A stretch of DNA of 64,000 nt from Armigeres subalbatus (lineage: Eukaryota; Arthropoda; Insecta; Diptera; Culicidae). Position 1 is the first letter of the stretch; every line of letters starts with the position of its first letter. Below are positions 55,679 through 64,000 of this stretch, one piece after another. The notes beneath the pieces are model-generated. The model had not been told where the DNA came from, ran no database searches, and saw only the letters and a program-made list of their open reading frames with translations. The position numbers and the translations under genes were made by a program. Location of the stretch: assembly GCF_024139115.2 (NCBI RefSeq), contig NC_085140.1, positions 105,908,988-105,972,987 of the forward strand. Direction: 5' to 3'.

Positions 55679-56870
55679 CACGGAGATTTGAGATTACACA
55701 TTTTATGTTTCAAAATCACCCACCTTGAATAGATATATGGAGCTGTCAAAAAGGTGGGTGATTTCAAATTTATGAAAATGTGCTAAAATCACCCACCTTG
55801 AAGATGTTTTATGTGGTCATTAAAGTGGGTCTTCTTCACTCTATTTTGGCTGAAAATAAACTTAACAATTTTGACAAAGCCAAAAAATTGTCGCTTCATA
55901 GCAAGCGTAATTTTTCGTGAAAATATCGTTTTTTATGTAAAATAATTAAAAATTAAAAATATCAATAGCCTACAGGTAAGCCTTATCTAAATATAAATTG
56001 TCCCGTTTCTATGAGATTTCTTTTTGTTTTAAGATCTGAGGGATGATCATTCGTCATGGAGAAAAAGAAGAAGCGTATTGGCCCAAGCCCTGCTGCCCCG
56101 CAAATAGCGTATGGTTCCTCCCGAATGTGTACAGATTGTCGTCCTCCGCCGCCGAAAGGATTTGAAGTTTCCCCCCTGTAAAGAACAAATCAATCCAACA
56201 AAAAGTGAACAAAAATATGTATATCGGGAACATTGTGGTGAAGATGAGGAAATTACATCGTTTCATTATACATTTTATTATTCTTGAAATGTGCAATGTA
56301 AAATTATAGCAATTAAATAAACAACAATTGACTACACGCAAACAAATATTGCGGTCGAAACTACCATTCCGAGGGTTAATTTAAGAATACGCACCGACGA
56401 TTTTCAGCAGACAACAAACCCATTTGATTTTACCATGCGCGCAGTAAAAATCAACTGTGGCCCTGGCGGAATGTTGTTGCATGAACTGAATCAGTGGTGA
56501 ATTTGTCCGAGTGCGTGGTTAATTTAACTGAAAATTTGTGGTTGTTTTAAAAACATGGCGTAGTCTACAAAATAGTAACCGTTACCATGGAATTTTTTTC
56601 TGTGTAGCATATCGTGTGATTTTCAGTTTTAAATAATAGATTGAATTATCTCCAAATTTCGCAATATTATTTTTATGTAGATGGGTATTTTTCACCCATC
56701 TGGCGAAAATCTTGATTTGAGAAGGTGGGTGAAAAATGCACATCCATTTTGACGTACAAGGGTCGTACTCACTTATGGGTACAGACGTTTTACCCACCTT
56801 GTGGTTTAGTCCACTTATCTCGAAGGTGGGTGAAAAATCACCCATTTCTGAGTTTTCCCATTTCTCCGTG
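55679..56870. mobile_element. MITE N, about 1.2 kb, ACCCACCTT repeats, upstream of Tcf25
   Basis: The ends CACGGAGA and TCTCCGTG are inverted. Near both ends CACCCACCTT and AAGGTGGGTG recur, as in MITE I. MITE O is nested in it. An ORF at 56054-56341 on the minus strand has no recognised domain. The element ends about 450 bp before the Tcf25 start codon. Confidence 0.6.
56335..56604. mobile_element. MITE O, 270 bp with TA duplication, nested in N
   Basis: CACGCAAACAAAT after TA (56333) and TTTTTTTCTGTG before TA (56605) form short imperfect inverted ends, similar to elements F and J. No coding content. Confidence 0.5.
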
Positions 56871-57316
56871 TGGGCAAGTATAATGTTTCAGCATTTTATT
56901 TTCTATGGTCCATATGTATTTTTATGACAGTTGTTTTAGGAGATTTCGGGGCAAAAACGCATATTTTGCTAAAAATTTTTATCGTATCTGCTCGAAAAAA
57001 ACTACTCGACTGCAATTTTTCTTCTGCAGCCGGACGAAAGTTTATTGTTTTTGTTTCGTGTCACTTAACTTGCACCACGCAGTTTTCGTCTTCAGAGTAA
57101 TCGATCGGTGGATTGATTCCGGTGAAAACCCGTGGCACTGGATGTGTAACTTTGATGAGCATCGTGAACTAATTTGCAAGCACTAGTGCGTAAGTGATAA
57201 TCGTCATCAAACGTGTTGCCTTCCGCGTTCCCACTTACAATATAGTTACAGAACCTACGGGCCACGGTTGAAAGGTCGTGGAACAGAAGACTATATAAAA
57301 AAGTGACGCTAAAAAA

Positions 57317-60110
57317 ATGTCCTACCGGATTCTACGGAAGCTGCAGGGCAACGAGCTCGAGATCAAGGACCCCATCGATGAGATTTCGGATGGGGCTGAT
57401 GCGGACTACGATACCAACAGTGTGGGCAGTCAGACCCGTAAGAAAATCAATATAAATCGATTTGATTTGGTAAGTACAATAATTGAATATCTTCAGCAGG
57501 TGATATGTTTGGGTATTTCCGGGGTGAATGTCCTGATAAAAATTTAAAACTAAAGCTTCTCATAAAAATGGCCAAGACAAAGAAGTCAGAATAATGTTCG
57601 AGCAATGACGTCGTATGTCTCGCTTCAAAGTATGTTTAATAAAATTTAATTTGAATAATTTATTTAACTTTTATATCGTTTTGAAAAACCGAGAAAGGCG
57701 GATACAAACAAACGTTCTGAATAAAAAATGTTACCTTATTTTAGGTCAAGGAAGACATATTAATATTGAAAGAAACGGTCGGATTTAATATTTTAATATT
57801 TATTTTTTATTATCCTCCTCTCATCTTTGCGGAGACCAGTGTAGGACATAGTTTCTATTAAATATTTTAAGCTTGAAGAGATGAGCCAGCCGAGGGCTGC
57901 AAATATCTCTAATAAAGATAAAAGAAAACTTAATATAGGGGAAATGACGGCTTTGGCAGGTTTCGTTCTATTATTGTCAGGGGGGTTTTTGTTGACCAAA
58001 TTTTATGAAATTTAGCCACAATATTCTTTGATATGCAAAGAATGTTTATGCCAAATTTGAGCATAATTAGTTTATAGAAAACCCCCTGCCAAAGCCGTCA
58101 TTCCCTCTACTTGCTTCCTTGACCTCACTGAAATAATTATTGTATAAGGTTCACTTTCTCTTTTAATAAACTATTAAGCTAATCATATAAAATTATGCTA
58201 CTAAATATTTTAATAATACCATATCAGTAATACAAGTATGTTGAAATACTAATCTGAATATGATCATGCAAAAAATGATAATAATTGCTCCTATCAGTGC
58301 TATTCTTAACCTTTCAAATGCTGTTTTTTACTTTTTTTTAACGAGATAGGTAACAGCACTGCTAAACGATCTAAGATTGTACAAAAGTGTATTATGGCAG
58401 TTTTCATCTTACATAACTCATTTCTCATTACAATTCCAGCTGAACCAACAGCAGTCGCTCTCGGAAAGCGAAGTCAAAGAAGATGATAACGACGATACGG
58501 AACGGGACGCCGCCGGAGGGACGCAAAATACCAATCTGGTCGAATGCAAGAAGAAGAAGCGTACTGGCAGATATGTGGCCAATTCAGCTCGCCGTAGCAG
58601 TGAAGACAACGCCGACGTCGAGGACGACTTTGCCAAAACGGTCAAAGAGGTGGACCAGCTTTTCGCCGATTACGGAAAGTCGGAGAACAGCGCAGCCGTG
58701 GCGAACAGAGCAAACGGTACGGGAGACGAAGCCGGTCCCAGCTTCAGGGGGGGAAAATCTCTGCTCACGATTCAACACAAGAACCTTAATCCGCAGTATG
58801 AAATGAAGCGCATGTTCGGTAGCAAAGTGGTGGCAGATCAGCAGAATAAAAGGCGTAACAATCGGGGAGCTCCGCGCACTTTGAAGTCCACTTACTTGGT
58901 CAATCCCAAAGGCAGCTGGCCACCATTGGGCGAGTCCGGTTTAATTATGAACCTAGTGCAGGCTCCAGAACAATCCGTGGGAGGTACATCCAAAGGGATT
59001 TTTGATAAAAATGTAATCTATTTCGAATTCGAGCACAGTTTTGTGTACCGGCATTTTCAACAAAAGTTCTTGATTGCCTTGATCGAGAGCTCAGACTCAG
59101 ACACCATAATCAAGATTATCAATCAGTATCCTTATCTTGTGGATTCTCTCATTCAGTTAAGCGAGCTGTGTAAGATGTCCGAGGATCATGCCATGGCTTC
59201 CGACCTGATCGAGCACGCTTTATTTGCACTGGAGTCCTCGTTTCATACCATGTTCAGTTTGACGCAAGGCACCTGCCGGCTGGACTATCGGCGTCAGGAG
59301 AATCGAGCCCTTTTCATAACTCTGTTCAAGCACTCGCAGTACCTCGAGTCTCGTGCGTGCTCTCGGACCGCTCTTGAAGTAGCGAAACTGATACTCACTT
59401 TTGATCCGGTCAATGACCCGCTGGCGATCATTCTTATGATCGACTTCTATGCTATTCGCGCCAAACAGTATGACTGGTTGGTCCAGTTATATGATGAGTG
59501 GAGACCACCAACAACCTGTCGCAACTGCCGAACATGGCATATTCGTACCCCTGGCGTTGTTTCTCTTGAAGCGAACAGAGGCTGCCGATCGTGCCCTCCA
59601 GTATGCGCTGCTGATGTTCCCGTCCGTGCTGCGATTACTGTTGGACGAATTGGGTATTCAGCCGGACTCCCGAGTTATCGGGCACAGCTATTTCGCTGCG
59701 AGCACCTACGACAAGGCCACTGTTGCCCTGCAACAGCTCACGTCGATGTACGTCTGTCGGTCGAAGTTGGTCTGGCGAGATACGGAGATTCTGCCATGGT
59801 TGGAACGGAACGTTAGCACGGTGTTGGATCGGGTTGACAACAAGGATGAAATCGTTGCGCAGTACACTGCAAAAAGGTATCAAAGGTAAATGTGCAGGAG
59901 GAAAGATGTATTTAGTAATAACATCAATAATTCAATGTTTTCCAATCTGCGTTATAGATATAAGAAACCTCCGAGGGCAATCTTGCGACACATCGTCCTG
60001 TCGGATTTCAAGGAGAAAGTTCCGCTCGCACAGTTCATCAAGAAAGAAAAGGAACCTGTACTGATGTTCGATCCACTACCCCCGTTGGATTCAATTAACC
60101 TTTACCACGG
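57317..60110 (+). CDS. Tcf25: Tcf25/nulp1 (Rqc1 homologue), 3' partial, with two homopolymer indels
   Basis: TCF25, the animal counterpart of yeast Rqc1, is a component of the ribosome quality-control complex that tags stalled nascent chains. Exon 1 is 57317-57469 (MSYRILRKLQGNELEI). Intron 1 is 57470-58439. Exon 2 is 58440-59885. Intron 2 is 59886-59957. Exon 3 is 59958-60110, ending in a GTAAGT donor. The acidic-basic N terminus has KKKKRTGRYVANSARR. The core has WPPLGESGLIM, FEFEHSFVYRHFQQKFL and YPYLVDSLIQLSELCKMSED. Exon 2 is out of phase by two bases: single-base losses near 59510 (GG for GGG) and 59548-59551 (four C for five). With these counted, all junctions are in phase. The C-terminal exon is not seen. 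Confidence 0.93.
57938..58107. mobile_element. MITE P, 170 bp, in Tcf25 intron 1
   Basis: GGGGAAATGACGGCTTTGGC follows TA (57936). GCCAAAGCCGTCATTCCCTC precedes TA (58108). The interior is AT-rich. It is a TA-type MITE by structure. Confidence 0.82.
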
Positions 60111-60391
60111 GTAAGTTGTTAATTTGAAATCAACGGCATAACTTCCGCTTGCAAAAGATCGCCATTCAAGAAATAATGCCAACGTTGATGTGAATCCATC
60201 TCATCAGCACCTTCTTATTTATCACATTGATTAAAATGCTGGGAACGGTGGGTGCAGTTCACCTCCGCAAACGTCAAATCAGATATAAGCCCACAGGAAA
60301 GCTGGCGGTCATTACCGCTCGCGGAAAACTGGATCGCAAAAATGTATAACGACACGTATATCATAATATAGATATTTTTGACAGTGATGTA

Positions 60392-61982
60392 CCGTGCTGT
60401 GCCCTTATTCCAATCAGCGCTTAATTCCGTTCACGCAAGACAAAATGATAAATAATAAAGAGTTTTTGTCTACAAATAGCAGAAAAATATCCTTATACTT
60501 TTCTATGGTTATGTATGCATGAAATGAAATGAAAACCAGCGTCATTTTTAGCGATTAATAGTGAAAATTTAAACAAAATTTGTTGGTCGTCACTACGAGC
60601 GCCATTTTGACTGTTTTCATTAACCCACTTGCTAAGAACGTCTGTCATAATATTTAAGCATTTTTAAGTGAAAATTTGTCCTGGATTTCAAACACAGCAG
60701 CATAACAAGGCAAAACAGGTAACATTATAGCGTATTCCCAAATTGTTGCCTGTATTTTCTCGATAGAAAATGGTGAAAAGTGAAAAATATCTTGACCGGA
60801 ATAAGGGTACCTCTAAATCTACTCGTTCCTTATTCCGTTCATTGGGTTTGGAGGATGGATTCCGAAAGTTCTGTGTTTTATAATCTAATCTATGAGCAAG
60901 AAAAGGTACATCGTACATGAAGCCATATGAGTGGTGAATGGTGAATATTTGAAATTCTATCCCACAAGCAGGCAGACCGAAAGGAATTCCGTTAACGACA
61001 GGTTATGGGACCTTTTTCAACTCGTGCCGGGAAAATACAGTTTTTCAGTCAATGATTTAATGATGATTTATAAAGTGAATGCTGGACAATGTTAAGAAAG
61101 GGTTTCCGGAGAATATGGACAGTTTTAAACAGCATAATTGCGGCGTTCTTGTTTGAAAGCTTTATCCGGAAATTTCATGGTAATTTCTATAAAAAAAACA
61201 CTGCCCTCTCTCAGATGCAAATAAGGTTATGTTTTACCGAAATGCGTGAATACTTCGTAGAAGTAGGGTTATCCGGTACTATAAAGAACAGGAACTTTCA
61301 AGAATATTCAATTTCAACGAAACAGTGGTACGAACAATTCCAAACGAACAGAGACATTGTTTTGGAAGGTTCAGGTCAGAATTAAAGGTCTAGTATCCAG
61401 GCTCTAGTCAAAATTACGTTGAGGTTAAAGTGTAAAACTCCGATAAGGAATAGTATCTGGCCTTCTCTGTGGTACCTGATGCAACTGGCCAGCTAGCATC
61501 AATGTTCATGTTGAATATATCTCGAATGGTAAGTGAAACAAACGAAAAAACAGTCAACTTGGCTATACTAAGGAAATATCATTCATTGTATTTTAAATTT
61601 GGAAGGAAATTACATTTTAAGCTTTTTATTTGCAATATTATAGTAAATGAAAAGATGGATTTGTGAGAAAAATGATGCCTGGTATTAGCATCTTCAAGAA
61701 ATCAAATGTTTTTCGGGTGATTGGAATTAGGAACACGAATGAACGGAATTAGGAACAATGCCATTTCAGATGATTGGAATTAGGACCACATAATTTGTCA
61801 ATGTTTTTTTCACTAGTGGAGCCTAAGTCTATGAATGCATCCCAACATATTTTATTTTCAATTGTATATAGCAAATGACACTATGTAGCGAAATTGCAGC
61901 TTCAAAATACTAAACGGGTATTTTTTAGAGCTTTTAGACATAGCGCATTGTCTTAGGTGAACGGAATAAGGGCACAGCACGG
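60392..61982. mobile_element. DNA element Q, 1.6 kb with TA duplication
   Basis: CCGTGCTGTGCCCTTATTCC follows TA (60390) and GGAATAAGGGCACAGCACGG precedes TA (61983). Words like GGAATTAGGA recur inside. An ORF of 98 codons at 61089-61385 (FTEMREYFVEVGLSGTIKNR) is unrecognised; it might be a transposase scrap, but that is unsupported. It lies in the probable last intron or 3' flank of Tcf25. Confidence 0.82.
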
Positions 61983-61984
61983 TA

Positions 61985-62845
61985 TAGTTACCTGTGGTAA
62001 CGTATGGAAGTGATGCTAATTGCTTAAAGCTGATACTAGCTGTGTTCTGGTACTGGTGCCCAAATCGGCGTTTCCTATTTGTCCTACCCACGACTCGGAA
62101 CGTGGACGCACCTCTGTTTAAGTATGTATCGGCTAGGGGCGGTATTGCAAACTCAGCTAGGACAATATTTTAGCTAATTTTGAGAAACGCTTAACCACTG
62201 ATTATGCTCCCAAGTGTTCAGAAAACCAAGTGAAATAGTTTTTGCATGAATTAGAGATAATTTGAAACAACGAAAATAGCATTAACCGTGAAAGCCGTTT
62301 CCGTTTTCTCTACAACACTCCTCCTAACGGCAACAGTTAGTCCAATCAACTTGACTAACTTCTCTAGTCTTGTGCGCCCTAACGGATTCGTTAATAGATC
62401 CGCCACAAGTGTTGGGAAATGTACAGCAAAACATTGTGCTTATGCGAATGTTTACATTTTATCCGGTCAAATTTCACGCACCGCACAAACCGAAACAGTT
62501 TTCAAAAAAAAAATGTACGCCTCATTGTGACATTTTTTTGCTGATGAGGCAAACTGTTTGTTTGCTGCTGCCTGCTGCTGCGTGAGAGTCGAGCCGTCGG
62601 TGCGGTCAGCATTTGCATGAGATTTCTTGTTTCGGTTCGTGCGCAGCGCAAACAGAACAGAATCGAGTCAAATTGCCTGTGGCGCAAAGCCTAGAAAGAA
62701 TGCTAGCTGTTGGTACTAATTCATCAGTTCTAGCCTCTAAAATGAGCTGGGAGTAATAAAATAATCATTTACCACCAAAAACGGTCATACGTCATGAAAT
62801 GAGCGTACAGAAACATTAATTGTGGGGAGAGAAAATAATAAAATC
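61985..62845. other. Spacer with no supported gene
   Basis: I see only short frames and a CTGCTGCCTGCTGCTGC run near 62560. GC content is close to the local average. Confidence 0.4.
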
Positions 62846-63475
62846 ATGCGCTGACTGTCGTCTGCTTGGCCGTGGCTGCTGCTGCGGCTGCCGTGGTTTT
62901 ATTTTTCTTTGACTGCGTGGCAGAACGAATGATAAAAAGAAATGTCAACCGTTCCCGTCCCTGCCGGGCCACCATGTCTTCGGATGGGCAGACCACGCAC
63001 TTCATTTCTTGCTTCTCAACGAGATCTTTCATAAAATGAAATTTCGTTGCGATATGTTTCATTTTTCTTGTTAGCTTCTCCCTCTCCATGATCTTCAGGC
63101 AACTTTGGTTGTCCTCGTGGATAACTACCCGCTGCTCGTCGTTCAGTTCTTGCAGTAGTAGCTTTAACCAAAAGAGCTTCCTGCGCCGCTTACCGTTCCT
63201 CCGTTGACCTTGATCCCAAACCACTATGGGATTTTCGGTCGTTTCGATTTTCCGCCCAGTCGGCGTCAGAATGATGGTACCGGTCTCACCTTTTCTGCTT
63301 AGTCGTAGTCGATAGTCGGCTGTACCCTTGAGGTACCGTACCACACGTTTCAGCTCGGTCCAGTCCTCTTAAGTGGGCCGATTCGTCTTCCTGCTCAAAA
63401 TAGATACCGCAGTCGCAATGTCGGGTCGGGTGTTCACAGCTATGTATACAGCCGATACGCTACTGGTATACGCAG
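62846..63475 (-). pseudogene. Copia-type pol relic (RT end and RNase H)
   Basis: Minus strand: AVYIAVNTRPDIATAVSIL, a stop, then VVRYLKGTADYRLRLSRKGE, and further LFWLKLLLQELNDE, VIHEDNQSCLKI, KHIATKFHFMKDLVE and CVVCPSEDMVA. These are the copia RNase H segments. The part between (the YADADWA-type active-site region) is altered and partly missing. The C terminus is an alanine/lysine-rich stretch, probably read-through into flanking sequence. No LTR was found here. Confidence 0.8.
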
Positions 63476-63483
63476 GGTTGTTA

Positions 63484-63592
63484 CGACTACGCGGATTTCG
63501 CGATTTTCGCGGATTTCGCGGTTTTCGCGGATTTGGCGCGGATTTACATAACGATTTTAGGACTTCGCGCGGATTTGGCGCGGATTTAGTTT
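63484..63592. repeat. Short tandem repeat GCGGATTTCGCG/GCGGATTTGGCG
   Basis: About eight partial units of 10-14 bp repeat between 63489 and 63590, giving a (R/D)GF-type frame on the plus strand that is unlikely to be a protein. It is GC-rich inside an AT-rich region and partly self-complementary (CGCG cores). Confidence 0.75.
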
Positions 63593-64000
63593 TAGGTGAA
63601 ATTTTTACAAATAAAATGCTAAATCTAAGGATGTTTATTTGAAAATTAGTTTTATATCTATCTAGAATCTAAATTTTAGATGGGCTTTATTTTCGTTTTG
63701 TGAGCAAATGTCGTTGAGAATAAAATTTACGTTTGAAGTCAATTACTCACATTATTTTCGGATATTTACAAGCCCTTATTAATTGCCATGATTACATTCT
63801 TGAGCATCCATTAAACAAATGTTATGAGGAGAGAGGTGCCACTTGTTGTCATTTGTAAACCAGTTTAAAGCATGATACATACAAAACATGTCTGTTGAAG
63901 GACATGAACACCCGAGATATGTGTCAGTTTCTGATTGATTATCGTAAGGAACCACATAGCATGCTATATTATATCATTTTTCGATAGTTTTTTCGTCAAG
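63593..64000. other. AT-rich end of window
   Basis: No gene or repeat is supported. If Tcf25 continues, its last exon is beyond here. Confidence 0.4.

Noticed and set aside
56054..56341. 95-codon minus-strand ORF with a hydrophobic segment
   Set aside because: It lies inside MITE N and spans MITE borders; no domain is recognisable.
57290..57300. TATATAAA just before the Tcf25 ATG as a TATA box
   Set aside because: It is only about 20 bp before the start codon, so it is within the 5' UTR; a promoter should be further upstream.
60236..60349. 38-codon ORF (MLGTVGAVHLRKRQ) as the last Tcf25 exon or a separate small gene
   Set aside because: The phase does not fit the exon 3 donor and the residues do not resemble the family. 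No homologue is known to me.
62288..62530. 80-codon plus-strand ORF with a signal-peptide-like start
   Set aside because: No conserved motif or supporting splice or start context; it is probably chance.
1..64000. Bacterial-style operons, ribosome binding sites, CRISPR arrays, tRNA or rRNA genes
   Set aside because: The window has introns, poly(A) retroelements and animal host genes; no tRNA cloverleaf or rRNA core was seen.

Overview
This window reads as nuclear DNA of a mosquito, most likely Aedes. The evidence is short GT-AG introns in two conserved host genes, several retrotransposon clades typical of mosquitoes (I-like, RTE, Juan/Jockey, R1, Mag-like gypsy, BEL and copia), and many palindromic MITEs with TA duplications. 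Nothing suggests bacterial operons, CRISPR arrays or tRNA genes. Names of TE families are from recall of protein motifs, not from a search.

Only two host genes can be supported. Asna1/Get3 lies on the minus strand in four coding exons: two at 40859-41328 and two at 29989-30653. They are separated by a 10.2 kb intron packed with transposons. Tcf25 (nulp1, the animal Rqc1) lies on the plus strand from 57317. Its last exon is not found before the window ends, and it carries two one-base homopolymer deletions.

Layout. 1-1420: edge of an inverted I-like copy, a copia relic and an RTE tail. 1540-7880: an R1-clade LINE on the minus strand, split by a palindromic MITE that is itself split by I-like element 1. 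7975-14990: a Jockey-clade LINE on the minus strand, split by a second MITE that is split by I-like element 2. 15100-19925: a BEL/Pao element on the minus strand whose gag end is inverted. 20640-21060: more R1. 21105-21444: a palindromic MITE. 21706-29283: a Juan-like LINE on the minus strand with a perfect 14-bp duplication, split by a nearly intact RTE on the plus strand. 29989-41328: Asna1, whose large intron holds a 2.8 kb TA element with a nested element, a second copy of the 21105 MITE, a Mag-like gypsy with 85-87 bp LTRs carrying a 979-bp internally deleted RTE, and a long hairpin. 44026-49980: a second Ty3/gypsy-like element with two reading-phase-compatible candidate introns and no LTR that I could find. 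50500-56870: MITEs, an RTE tail, a 69-bp retro-insertion and a weak ORF. 57317-60110: Tcf25 with a MITE in intron 1. 60392-61982: a TA-flanked DNA element. 62846-63475: a copia relic, followed by a GCGGATTT-type tandem repeat.

Many insertions can be ordered in time because target duplications and interrupted reading frames join exactly across them. The main points for follow-up are the layered nesting, the end-retaining RTE derivative, the gypsy-like element with apparent introns, the ORF1/ORF2 overlap shared by both I-like elements, and the hairpin MITEs as possible small-RNA sources.
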